DNA of 64,000 nucleotides from assembly GCF_001436775.1 (NCBI RefSeq), contig NZ_AYZC01000001.1:46221-110220 (forward strand), written 5' to 3'. A program made the translations under genes and the position numbers. The stretch's first letter is position 1, and each line of letters starts with the position of its first letter. Under the pieces are notes generated by a model. It had not been told where the DNA came from. It saw only the letters and a list, made by a program, of their open reading frames with translations, and did no database searches. Positions 16,963 to 26,247 of this stretch are shown here, piece by piece. This DNA is from Lactobacillus acetotolerans DSM 20749 = JCM 3825 (GTDB taxonomy: Bacteria > Bacillota > Bacilli > Lactobacillales > Lactobacillaceae).

Positions 16963-17392
16963 ATTTACTTGTGCCACCATCTTCCACAGTCTTAATACAC
17001 CACTTGCTAAGATCCGCTACGCGTTCATTTTTGCCTAATAAGTCTAGATAGCCCCAAACAGCTTCAAAACCAGTTGAAAGCTGGTAAGTCCTTAAAGTAG
17101 TATTCTTAGCCTTTGTGTGACTCTTAGAATTACGGCCACGACGAAAAATCGTTAATTCATCTTCAGTTAAACGATTTTCATCTTGGAGCTGGGTAATTAA
17201 CGCTGCTTGAGCTTTAGCAGAAACATAGTGTGTTGCCTCACGTTGCAAAACTTGTGGCCTCACAATGCCACCTTTTACCAAATGCCGCCGAATAAACACT
17301 TCATAAACAGCATCCCCTAAATAAGCTAGAGTCTGTCCACTTAAAACGTTAGGATCAAAATTTTTTTCAGTTAATTTTTTAATTTTCGTCAC
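16949..17392 (-). CDS. mrnC: Mini-ribonuclease 3
   Basis: RNase III-like nuclease without a double-stranded RNA binding domain; matures 23S rRNA in Bacillus. The 147-residue protein has [17 protein letters not shown], the catalytic-domain helix with its acidic residue, and later [14 protein letters not shown] 17392 is chosen as start; AGGTGG precedes it and it overlaps the end of cysS by 14 bases. The 3' end overlaps rlmB. These overlaps point to one translationally coupled unit cysS-mrnC-rlmB. Confidence 0.92.
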   Translation of the reverse strand: MTKIKKLTEKNFDPNVLSGQTLAYLGDAVYEVFIRRHLVKGGIVRPQVLQREATHYVSAKAQAALITQLQDENRLTEDELTIFRRGRNSKSHTKAKNTTLRTYQLSTGFEAVWGYLDLLGKNERVADLSKWCIKTVEDGGTSKYDFE

Positions 17393-18809
17393 GAGTCCAC
17401 CTTGTCCCCTGTGGGGTATCTTGGATGGTAATACCCATCCTCTTTAAACGATCACGGATTTGATCACTGGCTGCCCAGTTTTTATTCTTACGAGCTTCAT
17501 CACGCATCTTTATTAAAGTATTTATCTTTTCATTATCTGGAGAGGTTACTTTAGCGGTTAACTTTTTAGTATCAATTCCAAAGATACTGAGCCAGGAATT
17601 CAATAATTCCTTAAAGTGTTTCAATTCACCCTTATCTACTTTGCTAAGATTAGCATTAGCATTAACAACGGGCAAAACATCATAAATTGCGGTTAAGGCA
17701 TTTTGAACATTGAAATCGTCGTCCATCGCTGCTTCAAAATGCTTTTGTGTTTCTTGAACGGCCTGTTTTAATTCTGCAGAAGCAGCACTTTCGGTATCAT
17801 CCGCCAGACGGTAGTCAATGCTGGTCAATGTGTTTTTAAAACGGTTCAAAATAATTTCAGCCTGTTTTAAATTTTCCTCAGAATAATTAATTTGTCTTCT
17901 ATACTGAACACTTGCCATAAAGAAACGTAAGACCTGTGGATCAACCCTTTTTAAAATATCATGGACAGTTACGAAATTATGAAGCGACTTGGACATCTTT
18001 TCTTGGTCTTTACCCACAGTGACAAAACCATTATGCATCCAGTAATTAACAAATTTTTTGCCGGTTGCTGCCTCACTTTGAGCAATTTCATTTTCATGGT
18101 GAGGAAATTCCAAATCCTGGCCACCACCATGAATATCGATCGTATCGCCTAAGTACTTGGTAGACATAACTGAACATTCAATATGCCAACCAGGGCGGCC
18201 TTTCCCCCATGGTGACTCCCATGCAATTTCATCTGGTTCTTTCTGAGCCTTCCATAGGGCGAAGTCGATCGGATCTTCCTTACGTTGCTGTTCCTCATCA
18301 TTAATATGTTTTGAGGCACCTTCTTCAAGTTGGGCAATATTTTGATCGCTCAGTTCACCATAATGAGCAAATTTCTTAGCACGATAATACACGTCACCAT
18401 CGACTTCATAAGCATAGCCCTTATCGATCAACTTTTGAATAAAAGTGATAATAGATTTAATTTCATGGGTAGCACGGGGATGTAAGGTTGCCTTTTCTAC
18501 ATTTAAAGCATTAGTGTCTTCTAAATAGGCCTTAATAAAACGATCCGCCAACTTTGGAACAGTCGTCCCTTCTGCTCGGGCCTCATTAATCATCTTGTCA
18601 TCAACATCAGTAAAGTTAGAAACATACTTAACCTTATAGCCTTTATATTCAAAGTAACGGCGAATAGTATCAAAAGCTATAACACTTCTAGCATTTCCAA
18701 TGTGGATATAGTTATACACAGTTGGACCACAGACATACATTGTAATTTGTCCGGGATGAATTGCTTTAAATTTTTCTTTTTTTCGCGTTAAAGTATTGTA
18801 AATCTTCAC
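17379..18809 (-). CDS. cysS: Cysteinyl-tRNA synthetase
   Basis: Class I synthetase that charges tRNA-Cys. The 476-residue protein carries the HIGH-type motif YIHIGNARS, zinc-ligand Cys in [10 protein letters not shown] and the WHIECS segment, and KMSKS. Full length. Start is GTG 18809 with AAGGA seven bases upstream; there is no better ATG nearby. The upstream gap is short and shows no T-box leader. First gene of cysS-mrnC-rlmB. Confidence 0.96.
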   Translation of the reverse strand: MKIYNTLTRKKEKFKAIHPGQITMYVCGPTVYNYIHIGNARSVIAFDTIRRYFEYKGYKVKYVSNFTDVDDKMINEARAEGTTVPKLADRFIKAYLEDTNALNVEKATLHPRATHEIKSIITFIQKLIDKGYAYEVDGDVYYRAKKFAHYGELSDQNIAQLEEGASKHINDEEQQRKEDPIDFALWKAQKEPDEIAWESPWGKGRPGWHIECSVMSTKYLGDTIDIHGGGQDLEFPHHENEIAQSEAATGKKFVNYWMHNGFVTVGKDQEKMSKSLHNFVTVHDILKRVDPQVLRFFMASVQYRRQINYSEENLKQAEIILNRFKNTLTSIDYRLADDTESAASAELKQAVQETQKHFEAAMDDDFNVQNALTAIYDVLPVVNANANLSKVDKGELKHFKELLNSWLSIFGIDTKKLTAKVTSPDNEKINTLIKMRDEARKNKNWAASDQIRDRLKRMGITIQDTPQGTRWTRDEN

Positions 18810-18861
18810 GAGTGTTTCCTTATCCCTTCTTAAAAATAGCTATTTTTATTTTAACAGAACT

Positions 18862-18897
18862 ATAAAAAAGAAGCTGCGATTAATCGCAGCTTCTTTA
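18862..18897 (-). terminator. Terminator after gltX
   Basis: Perfect 11-bp stem GAAGCTGCGAT / ATCGCAGCTTC (18870-18880 and 18883-18893), followed on the minus strand by TTTTTT. Confidence 0.88.
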
Positions 18898-18908
18898 ACT
18901 TTTACTAA

Positions 18909-20408
18909 TTAAAGGCCATTATCCTTCATTTGTTTCAAAGTTAAGTCTAGATGAGTTTTAACCCGTTTCTTACCTAAAAGTTCCATGGCTTCCCCAATAC
19001 CAGGACCTACCATCGATCTTGTGGTAGCAATTCTAATTGGCATAAATAACTTTCTACCCTTAATGCCAGTCACATGACGAGTAGCATTAATTGCCTTCAT
19101 AATCTGGACAGAGGTAAAACGCGGAATAAGATCAATTTGTTTCTTAAATTCCTCAATTACCGGACGAGCATCATCTTTACGAATTTCATCAATTTCCTTA
19201 TCAGATAAATCTTTAGGATCTTCAAAGAAAATTTTTGCCAAATCAATAATTTGTTTGGTATAAGACATCTGAACAGAATAAATGTTAACCAATTGTCTTA
19301 CCCATTCCATCTTTTCTGGACTAGGATTTTTATCTACTAAACCAGCTTCTTGCAAATTATTTAAAGCTAAGTCTAATAAGGTATCCCTATTGGTTTTCTT
19401 AATGTACTGGTTGTTAATCCATTCCAGTTTTTTCTGGTCAAAAGCAGCCGGAGACTTAGATAAACGTTTAGGATCAAACTGCTTGATCAATTGCCGCTTA
19501 TTAAAAATTTCGTTTTCACCAACCGGTGACCAGCCAAGCAAAGCAATAAAGTTAAACATAGCATCTGGTAAATAACCCATGTCACGGTACTGTTCAATAA
19601 ATTGCAGAACAGATTCATCACGCTTAGATAATTTCTTACCAGTCTTGGCATTAATAATCAGAGTCATATGACCAAACTTAGGCGGTTTCCAACCCAGTGC
19701 TTCATAAACAACTAATTGTTTAGGAGTGTTAGAAACATGGTCATCCCCACGAAGGACGTGGGTGATCTTCATTAGGTGGTCATCAACTACAACTGCAAAG
19801 TTATAAGTTGGCATCCCGTCACGTTTTTGAATGACAAAGTCGCCACCAATAGTATCAGATTCGAAACTCAAATGTCCCTTAACAATATCATCCCATTCAT
19901 ATGTTTCCATTTCAGGAATATGAATCCGGACAACAGGCTTCAATCCCTTAGCTTGAGCTTTAGCTTGGGTTTCTTTGATTTCATCAGCTGTCATACCTTC
20001 ATATTCATAGGTATAATGTGGTGCAACACCCATAGCACGTTGTTCCTCACGCTGAGCTTCAAGTTCTTCCTCAGTCTTATAGGAATAATATGCTTTGCCT
20101 TCAGCAACCAATTGCTTGATATATTTGTTATAAATAGCTTTTCTATCTGATTGCCGATAAGGACCGTAGTCGCCGCCTTTATCAGGGCCTTCATCCCAAT
20201 CAATACCTAGCCAATGAAGGTTATCCATCTGAGATTTAGAACCGCCCTTAACGTTACGTTTTTGGTCGGTGTCTTCGATTCTTAAGACAAGGGTACCCTT
20301 ATTATGACGAGCGAATAAATAGTTAAAAAGTGCTGTACGTGCATTACCAATGTGCAAGTGACCAGTTGGACTCGGTGCATATCTTACACGGATTTTTTCT
20401 TTAGCCAA
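18909..20408 (-). CDS. gltX: Glutamyl-tRNA synthetase
   Basis: Class I synthetase that charges tRNA-Glu, and in organisms lacking glutaminyl-tRNA synthetase also tRNA-Gln. The 499-residue protein has [20 protein letters not shown] (HIGH motif) and KLSKRD (KMSKS motif), plus the C-terminal helical anticodon domain. The start is TTG 20408; AGAGG lies eight bases upstream and no in-frame ATG fits. It is 77 bases downstream of radA and ends at a strong terminator. Confidence 0.96.
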   Translation of the reverse strand: MAKEKIRVRYAPSPTGHLHIGNARTALFNYLFARHNKGTLVLRIEDTDQKRNVKGGSKSQMDNLHWLGIDWDEGPDKGGDYGPYRQSDRKAIYNKYIKQLVAEGKAYYSYKTEEELEAQREEQRAMGVAPHYTYEYEGMTADEIKETQAKAQAKGLKPVVRIHIPEMETYEWDDIVKGHLSFESDTIGGDFVIQKRDGMPTYNFAVVVDDHLMKITHVLRGDDHVSNTPKQLVVYEALGWKPPKFGHMTLIINAKTGKKLSKRDESVLQFIEQYRDMGYLPDAMFNFIALLGWSPVGENEIFNKRQLIKQFDPKRLSKSPAAFDQKKLEWINNQYIKKTNRDTLLDLALNNLQEAGLVDKNPSPEKMEWVRQLVNIYSVQMSYTKQIIDLAKIFFEDPKDLSDKEIDEIRKDDARPVIEEFKKQIDLIPRFTSVQIMKAINATRHVTGIKGRKLFMPIRIATTRSMVGPGIGEAMELLGKKRVKTHLDLTLKQMKDNGL

Positions 20409-20485
20409 AATTCATGCCTCTTTCAAAAATAGTAAATTCAAACAGTTTTAGTTTACGCGTAATACAGGAAAAGTTCAATTTTCTG

Positions 20486-21862
20486 TTAACCAAAAACAAG
20501 CTTTAAAGCTTGCGGGATACTCGAAACGGGAACAACTTCAATTTCCAAATCTTTTAATCCCTTATACATATTGTGACGAGGAATAAAGATCCGTTTAAAC
20601 CCAACCTTAGCTGCCTCATTAACTCGCGCCTGAATTTTATTTACCCGCCGAACTTCTCCGGTTAAACCAACTTCGCCTACAAAACAATCTGTAGCACTTA
20701 TTTCTTTGTTAGTATAACTCGATGCCACAGACATCGTTATAGCTAGATCAATCGCTGGTTCGTTTAATTTAATACCACCGGTCGCGGTAAGATATACATC
20801 CTGATTTTGCAACATAAGGTTGCCCCTTTTTTCAAGTACCGCTAAAAGAAGGGCGGCTCGATTATAATCAATACCTGATGTAGTCCTCTTAGCATAGCCA
20901 AACGCTGTTGGTGTGACTAGCGCCTGAATTTCAGCTAACAGAGGTCGTGTTCCTTCAAGTGAAACCACAACGGATGAACCTGTCGAACGCGGTAAACGTT
21001 CGTCAAGAAAGATTGACGAAGGATTAGTAACTTCTTTTAAGCCCTCATTTTCCATCTCAAACATCCCAATTTCATTAGCAGCACCAAAACGATTTTTTAC
21101 AGAGTGTAAGATTCGATAGGAGTGGTGTTTATCTCCTTCAAAGTAAAGAACGGTATCCACCATATGCTCCATGATTTTTGGCCCAGCAATTGCTCCCTCT
21201 TTAGTAACATGGCCAATAACAAAAATAGTAATTGCGTCCATTTTAGCAATTTTCATCAACTCACTGGTTACTTCCCGAACCTGTGAAGCTGAGCCAGTCA
21301 TTGTATCTAAACTTGGCTCATTCATGGTCTGAATAGAATCAATTACAACGAAATCAGGCTGTACATCATTAATTTGCTCACGAATATCGTGCATATCTGT
21401 TTCTGGATATAAAAGCATATCACTAGCGCCTAAGCCTAAACGATTGGCACGCAGCTTAATCTGACTAGCTGATTCCTCTCCAGAAACATAAAGAACTTTA
21501 TATTTTTTAGATAGATCACTCATGATTTGTAACATCAAAGTAGATTTACCTATTCCAGGATCCCCACCGATTAATACAAGTGAGCCGGGTACAATACCAC
21601 CACCTAAAACACGGTTCAATTCTTCAGATTTAGTGGCTATCCGGTCGTCTTTTTCCGCTTTAACTTTATCTAACTTAACAGGCTCATTTATACCTGTTTT
21701 CTTAATCAACCGACTGGGGCTGGCCTTGGCAGAACGCTTTTGAACTTCTTCCGTTTCCTTTTCAAATTGATTCCAGGCGCCACAATTAGGACAGCGCCCT
21801 AAATAACTTGCAGAAATATAACCACAAGAACGGCACTTATATTTGGTTTTTATACGGGCCAT
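20486..21862 (-). CDS. radA: DNA repair protein RadA
   Basis: RecA-like helicase that branch-migrates recombination intermediates, also important in transformation. The 458-residue protein has an N-terminal zinc ribbon (YKCRSCGYISASYLGRCPNC), Walker A GGDPGIGKST, the RadA-specific KNRFGA motif and a Lon-protease-like C-terminal domain (DLAITMSVASSYTNKEI and GEVGLTGEVR). The ATG follows the dUTPase stop codon with no gap, so translation is coupled. Confidence 0.97.
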   Translation of the reverse strand: MARIKTKYKCRSCGYISASYLGRCPNCGAWNQFEKETEEVQKRSAKASPSRLIKKTGINEPVKLDKVKAEKDDRIATKSEELNRVLGGGIVPGSLVLIGGDPGIGKSTLMLQIMSDLSKKYKVLYVSGEESASQIKLRANRLGLGASDMLLYPETDMHDIREQINDVQPDFVVIDSIQTMNEPSLDTMTGSASQVREVTSELMKIAKMDAITIFVIGHVTKEGAIAGPKIMEHMVDTVLYFEGDKHHSYRILHSVKNRFGAANEIGMFEMENEGLKEVTNPSSIFLDERLPRSTGSSVVVSLEGTRPLLAEIQALVTPTAFGYAKRTTSGIDYNRAALLLAVLEKRGNLMLQNQDVYLTATGGIKLNEPAIDLAITMSVASSYTNKEISATDCFVGEVGLTGEVRRVNKIQARVNEAAKVGFKRIFIPRHNMYKGLKDLEIEVVPVSSIPQALKLVFG

Positions 21863-22420
21863 TTAATCCTTCCCCTCATCATCATTGGTGGATCCAAAAC
21901 CACTAACTCGTTTACGGCTAACCGGTTGATCATCATCGGTCTTTAAGTACTTCATAAAAATTCCCTGGGCAATCCTATCACCCTTATGAATCCGCATAGG
22001 ACGGACACCATAATTAATTATTTGAACAGAAATTTCGCCTTCATTATTAGGGTTATTGTAATAATCAGAATCAATTACCCCGATTCCATTAGGTAAAATT
22101 AAATTCTTTTTAAAGGTATTCGAAGAACGATTAGCCAAAAGCAACACTTCATCGTCTGGCATATATGCTTTAACTCCCGTCGGGATCAAAAATGGCTTAA
22201 GAATTTGATCAGCTAATTCATAATCTCTTTCATATAACTGGTGGCCATTTCGAATTAACCTAAAAATCCGTACAAAGTTTAAACGCCAAATACTTGGAAT
22301 AACAACATCCTTAGCAGCCTCAAAATCATAACCTGCACTTGCAATAGTTTGTCTCTTCGGTAAATTGATATTATTATTTTTATATTTAGAAACTATTTCA
22401 AAACCACGTGTTTTAACCAT
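21863..22420 (-). CDS. dut: dUTP diphosphatase-like protein
   Basis: Trimeric dUTPase family; hydrolyses dUTP to dUMP and keeps uracil out of DNA. The five motifs are seen: I AGYDFEA (29-35), II NRSS (97-100), III GVIDSDYYNN (114-123, with the catalytic Asp), IV GDRIAQ and V RVSGFGSTND near the C-terminus. At 185 residues it exceeds the usual 140-150; the extra part lies between motifs I and II (about 41-77) and is basic and aromatic. It is fused head-to-tail with radA in one transcription unit. Confidence 0.88.
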   Translation of the reverse strand: MVKTRGFEIVSKYKNNNINLPKRQTIASAGYDFEAAKDVVIPSIWRLNFVRIFRLIRNGHQLYERDYELADQILKPFLIPTGVKAYMPDDEVLLLANRSSNTFKKNLILPNGIGVIDSDYYNNPNNEGEISVQIINYGVRPMRIHKGDRIAQGIFMKYLKTDDDQPVSRKRVSGFGSTNDDEGKD

Positions 22421-22492
22421 TTTTAACTCCTTTTAAGTTACTAGGTATTTATTTTACAATAGTTTTCGGGGCTTATTGCATTTAAAGTCTTC

Positions 22493-22498
22493 TATAAT
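22493..22498 (+). promoter_or_regulatory. Possible -10 box before the GNAT-like gene
   Basis: TATAAT 44 bases before the ATG at 22542; the -35 region is poor. Confidence 0.35.
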
Positions 22499-22541
22499 TA
22501 AATACGATAAAAATTATATTTATTTTTAACAAGGAAAAAAT

Positions 22542-22844
22542 ATGACAGAAAATGATAATCATCACCAAATTTTTGAAAAATATGATAAAGACCACGTTCT
22601 AATCTGTCGCTGGACCATGGACAAAATTGAAAGGAAAGACAGCACCGTTTGGATCATGAACCACTTCTTCGTTAATCCAAAAGAAAATACTACCCAAATT
22701 TTAGATAAGGAAATGCCAACCGCATTAAAACTTGCACAAAAATCTGCCTTACCTATTTGGCCATTAGATCCCGTGGTAATTGCCTATTTTGCCCAACATC
22801 AAGAATTTGCTCAATACTGGTATCACAGACCTTTTACGCTATAA
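22542..22844 (+). CDS. Small protein resembling YidJ-type GNAT acetyltransferases
   Basis: 100 residues, soluble, rich in aromatics. The order MNHFFVNPK, a helix of about 20 residues, then PIWPLDPVVIAYFAQHQEF resembles the C-terminal half of COG2388 (YidJ-like) GNAT proteins, where a HTFV-P strand is followed by the acetyl-CoA loop and a P-C-Y-V tail. The usual acetyl-CoA pyrophosphate loop (GxGxA/G) is missing: the matching place reads ENTTQI. It may be a non-catalytic relative. The start has AAGGA upstream. Function unknown. Confidence 0.6.
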   Translation: MTENDNHHQIFEKYDKDHVLICRWTMDKIERKDSTVWIMNHFFVNPKENTTQILDKEMPTALKLAQKSALPIWPLDPVVIAYFAQHQEFAQYWYHRPFTL

Positions 22845-22854
22845 TTACGTAATA

Positions 22855-22883
22855 TAGACGCCATTCAGTTTATAGGATAAAAT
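22855..22883 (+). promoter_or_regulatory. Probable promoter of pepC
   Basis: -35 TAGACG (22855-22860), 17-base spacer, -10 TAAAAT (22878-22883), about 40 bases before the ATG. Confidence 0.5.
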
Positions 22884-22924
22884 AGTATATAAAAGCACTA
22901 ACCGACAAGGAGGTAAACAGCTTT

Positions 22925-24274
22925 ATGTCAAAACAAATTACGAATGAAGACATTAAAAATTTTAAAAAAGATTTAGCCAATCATCCTGCAGCCAAAGTTG
23001 CTGGACGCGCTGCTCAAGAAAACGGTATTTTCAAGGCCAGTCAAAATTTACAGTCAAAGATCGATTTAGATCCTACCTTTTCTATAGAAATCAATACGGG
23101 CAAGCCATCTGACCAAAAGCAATCAGGTCGTTGCTGGATGTTCTCAGCATTGAACACGATGCGCCACCCAATGCAAAAGAAGTTAAAGATAAAGGATTTC
23201 GAATTATCCCAGAACTACACAAACTTTTGGGATAAGTTTGAAAAATCCAACTGGTTCTTCGAAAACGTGATTGCTACCGCCGATAAGCCACTAGGCAAGC
23301 GTAAGGTCGCATTCTTATTTGCTACCCCACAACAAGATGGTGGTCAATGGGACATGCTTTGCGGCATCATTGAAAAATATGGCATCGTTCCAAAGAGTGT
23401 CTACCCAGAAACTGCCAACTCCAACAATTCAAGCGCCTTAAATGATACCTTGAATACTTTACTTCGTAAAGATGGTTTAAAGTTAAGGAAAATGGTTAAC
23501 AGTGGCAAGTCTAAGGATAAAGTCGAAGCTCGTAAAAATGAAATGTTAAACGATGTCTTTAGAGTACTATCTATTTCTTTAGGCATCCCACCAAAGAAAT
23601 TTGATTTCGAATATAAGGATAACGATGGTAACTATCACCGCGATCCAGATGTCACCCCTAAAGAATTTTTCGACAAGTATGTTGGTATGAATTTAAGTGA
23701 CCACATTTCAACCATTAATTCACCAACTAAAGACAAACCTTACCATAAAGTATTCTCAGTTGAATATTTAGGTAACGTTGAGGGTGGCCGACAAGTTCGT
23801 CACCTTAACTTAAAAGTTGATGAAATGAAGAAATTAATTATCAAACAGCTTAAAGCTGGGGAAGTTGTTTGGTTCGGTTCAAACGTTGTGAAGGATTCAG
23901 AACGTAAAGCTGGTTTATTAGATACTAAGCTTTATGACCGCAATGAATTATTTGACGTTGACTTTTCTATGTCCAAGGGTGACATGCTTGATTCAGGCGA
24001 AAGTATGATGGATCATGCCATGGTTATTACCGGTGTCGATATTGTTGACGGGAAACCGACCAAATGGAAGATAGAAAACTCATGGGGTGTAAAGCCTGGC
24101 TTCAAAGGCTACTTCGTAATGAGTGATAAATGGTTCGACAACTTCGTCTACCAAGCAGTTATTAACAAGAAATTCTTGCCTGATAATTTGAAGAAAGATT
24201 ACGATGAAGGTGTTAAGAATCCTATCCAGTTACTTCCATGGGATCCAATGGGTGCCTTAGCATTTAAATATTAA
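22925..24274 (+). CDS. pepC: Aminopeptidase C (bleomycin hydrolase family, C1B)
   Basis: Cytoplasmic cysteine peptidase that trims peptides from the N-terminus and helps use casein-derived or other peptides. The 449-residue protein has the catalytic Cys70 in QSGRCWMF, His in MDHAMVITG and Asn in IENSWG. There is no signal peptide. The family includes aminopeptidases (PepC) and endopeptidases (PepE/PepG) which differ in the last residues; the C-terminus DPMGALAFKY reaches about as far as PepC, so I prefer PepC, but PepE is possible. Strong ribosome binding site AAGGAGG. Confidence 0.85.
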   Translation: MSKQITNEDIKNFKKDLANHPAAKVAGRAAQENGIFKASQNLQSKIDLDPTFSIEINTGKPSDQKQSGRCWMFSALNTMRHPMQKKLKIKDFELSQNYTNFWDKFEKSNWFFENVIATADKPLGKRKVAFLFATPQQDGGQWDMLCGIIEKYGIVPKSVYPETANSNNSSALNDTLNTLLRKDGLKLRKMVNSGKSKDKVEARKNEMLNDVFRVLSISLGIPPKKFDFEYKDNDGNYHRDPDVTPKEFFDKYVGMNLSDHISTINSPTKDKPYHKVFSVEYLGNVEGGRQVRHLNLKVDEMKKLIIKQLKAGEVVWFGSNVVKDSERKAGLLDTKLYDRNELFDVDFSMSKGDMLDSGESMMDHAMVITGVDIVDGKPTKWKIENSWGVKPGFKGYFVMSDKWFDNFVYQAVINKKFLPDNLKKDYDEGVKNPIQLLPWDPMGALAFKY

Positions 24275-24289
24275 TTATTTTATTTAATA

Positions 24290-24325
24290 TCAAAAAAGCG
24301 TTACAAATTTGTAACGCTTTTTTTC
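24290..24325. terminator. Bidirectional terminator
   Basis: Perfect 16-bp inverted repeat centred at 24307/24308 with A-run and T-run ends, between convergent pepC and the kinase gene. Confidence 0.88.
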
Positions 24326-24326
24326 T

Positions 24327-25262
24327 TTACCAAATGTGCAGTAAACGATTAGGTTGCAATTTACTCAAGTTAAACTGATGAACATGCTGCTGCTTATTTT
24401 CAGGAAATTCTTTAACAAAATCAGCTAAGTTATATAGACCTGTAGAGTAATTCCATACGCCCTTAACTTTTCTAATCGGATCCAACATTTCACTTCTAAT
24501 GGGATAAGTCGAGATCAAAAAATGTTTGTGGTGGAATTTAAAAGCAAAGTAAGGAAACTCAAAATCATCCACAACCTCATTGCGCGTTTTACCAATCGCA
24601 ATCACATTACGATACGTACCATATTTTTCTGTAAATTTTTTATTAAACGAAAAATAAAAATTGGAAATATGTACGCGCGGAAAATCGCTCTCTTTGACTT
24701 GATCCGGAACCGCAATCACGTGTGAAAAATGATCGAGGTTACTCTCCCTTTGTGACAATGCCCAATTCATTTGGTTAGGTGTAATTGAACGAGCCCAATT
24801 GGGTACCTCTGGGTGAGCCTTGTACGAATTATACATTTGTTTAACCACTTCTGGCTTTACCCAATCATAATGCACGCGCACCTGATTACGTTTTAACAAA
24901 CTATTTAAGGTCTTATGCTGCATTAGATCAACAACAAATAATTCATAATGATACTTATCTACCCAAGGTTTAAAGTGTTCGATTGCACTAGGAACAATGT
25001 GCGTACCGTCGACAATTACCGTCTCACCATACGACATTTTGTGCTCAACGAGGTTATCCACCATTTGCTCCGTACGCACTGTAACGTGACGTGGAATTAC
25101 TTGATGTAAGTAATCGGTATCTTCTTCATAATAAACAGTTAAATCCGCCAATAATAATCTAATTTGATCGCGACTGATCGCGTAAGGCTGTAAGTGATGC
25201 CGAGAAATAAAAGAAGATTTACCGGAGCCAGGTGCACCTCGTAATAAAAATATTTTACGCAT
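24327..25262 (-). CDS. P-loop kinase resembling the T4 polynucleotide 5'-kinase domain
   Basis: 311-residue protein with an N-terminal P-loop kinase domain and an unassigned C-terminal half. Seen: Walker A GAPGSGKSS (8-16), SRDQIR at about 34, matching the S-D-x-x-R element that T4 Pnk uses for the 5'-OH nucleic acid acceptor, VDGTH near residue 105 as a second-motif equivalent, and RNQVR as a possible lid. The C-terminal ~130 residues are rich in Phe, His and Lys and contain no ligase or phosphatase motif that I recognise. Its substrate may be RNA, DNA or a small molecule; related proteins are annotated AAA or zeta-toxin-like ATPases. Confidence 0.65.
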   Translation of the reverse strand: MRKIFLLRGAPGSGKSSFISRHHLQPYAISRDQIRLLLADLTVYYEEDTDYLHQVIPRHVTVRTEQMVDNLVEHKMSYGETVIVDGTHIVPSAIEHFKPWVDKYHYELFVVDLMQHKTLNSLLKRNQVRVHYDWVKPEVVKQMYNSYKAHPEVPNWARSITPNQMNWALSQRESNLDHFSHVIAVPDQVKESDFPRVHISNFYFSFNKKFTEKYGTYRNVIAIGKTRNEVVDDFEFPYFAFKFHHKHFLISTYPIRSEMLDPIRKVKGVWNYSTGLYNLADFVKEFPENKQQHVHQFNLSKLQPNRLLHIW

Positions 25263-25367
25263 GCCTTTACTCCAAACTAAGAATCTATATAAAATCTATA
25301 TCGTAATAAATTTTACCATACATCGGCATAATTCCTTAGAGAGAACAAAAAAGCATGTTCAAATATT

Positions 25368-26045
25368 TTATTTTAAAATTTCTTTATTAGTAATATTCAG
25401 CCTATTATCCATCGTATAAATAATGGGTTCAGCGTTCGGTACCTCTAATTTCACGATATCATGATCATTAATATTTTCTAACTTTTTAATTAGGGCCCGT
25501 AAACTTGAACCGTGAGCCACGATTAATTGGTCTTCATTATTAAGAAGTCGTGGCGCTACGTGATCATAATAATATGGCATTAACCGCAACTGGGTTTGAT
25601 ACAGACTTTCAGCACGCGGCATTAAATGCTGATCACATAAACGGTAGCGCCTGTCAATCATAGGTGAGCCCTGCTTAGGCGGGACAGAATAAAAGCCACG
25701 CCTCCACATCAGTACTTGTTTTACACCAAAGACTTTACGAGAAACATCTTTATTAAGGCCACGCAAAGAACCATAATGACGCTCATTAAGACGCCAGGTT
25801 TTAGTAATCGGTAAATATAAAAAATTACATATATCGGCAACAATATTAGCCGTCATTATTGCCCGCGACAAAACTGAGGTGTGAATGTGCGTGGGATAAA
25901 AATCAGGTATTTGCTGAATAAGTCGACCCGCTTTTTCTGCCTGCTCTTCACCCTTTTTAGTTAACGGAACATCATTCCAACCCGTATAAACATTAGTTGC
26001 ATTGGCTATACTCTCACCATGTCGTACTAAAACTAACTTGACCAT
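25368..26045 (-). CDS. 2,3-bisphosphoglycerate-dependent phosphoglycerate mutase-like protein
   Basis: Histidine phosphatase superfamily. The 225-residue protein has the phospho-histidine motif VRHGES, TGWNDVPLT, LNERHYGSLRGLNK and VAHGSSLRALI, the pattern of GpmA-type mutases (interconverting 3- and 2-phosphoglycerate) rather than general phosphatases. Several stretches, such as RRYRLCDQHLMPRAESL, are more divergent than in housekeeping GpmA, so this may be a paralogue. Upstream lies a small membrane protein gene, 11 bases away. Confidence 0.8.
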   Translation of the reverse strand: MVKLVLVRHGESIANATNVYTGWNDVPLTKKGEEQAEKAGRLIQQIPDFYPTHIHTSVLSRAIMTANIVADICNFLYLPITKTWRLNERHYGSLRGLNKDVSRKVFGVKQVLMWRRGFYSVPPKQGSPMIDRRYRLCDQHLMPRAESLYQTQLRLMPYYYDHVAPRLLNNEDQLIVAHGSSLRALIKKLENINDHDIVKLEVPNAEPIIYTMDNRLNITNKEILK

Positions 26046-26056
26046 TTCAAGCCCCT

Positions 26057-26239
26057 TTATAAAAAGTGCATAATCAACAATACGATTCCACCAATAGTAA
26101 AAACTATTCCTAAAATCATAAAAGCGGTAATTCCGTGCTTATTATTTGGTTGCCGCCGGCGGTTAAAAGCATAAGCCATATCATATAGACCAACTATAAG
26201 AACTATGATCGCCGTAAATATATTTACCTTAAAAGCCAT
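26057..26239 (-). CDS. Small membrane protein (60 residues)
   Basis: Not recognised. Two hydrophobic segments are seen, about residues 6-25 and 38-59, joined by a basic loop (NRRRQPNNKHG). It sits between the CDF exporter gene (8 bases upstream) and the phosphoglycerate mutase-like gene, likely on one message. A role as a small transporter accessory is possible but unsupported. Confidence 0.6.
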   Translation of the reverse strand: MAFKVNIFTAIIVLIVGLYDMAYAFNRRRQPNNKHGITAFMILGIVFTIGGIVLLIMHFL

Positions 26240-26247
26240 TTTTTCTC

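Noticed and set aside
18810..18908. T-box leader before cysS or gltX
   Set aside because: The gaps are too short and lack the T-box core.
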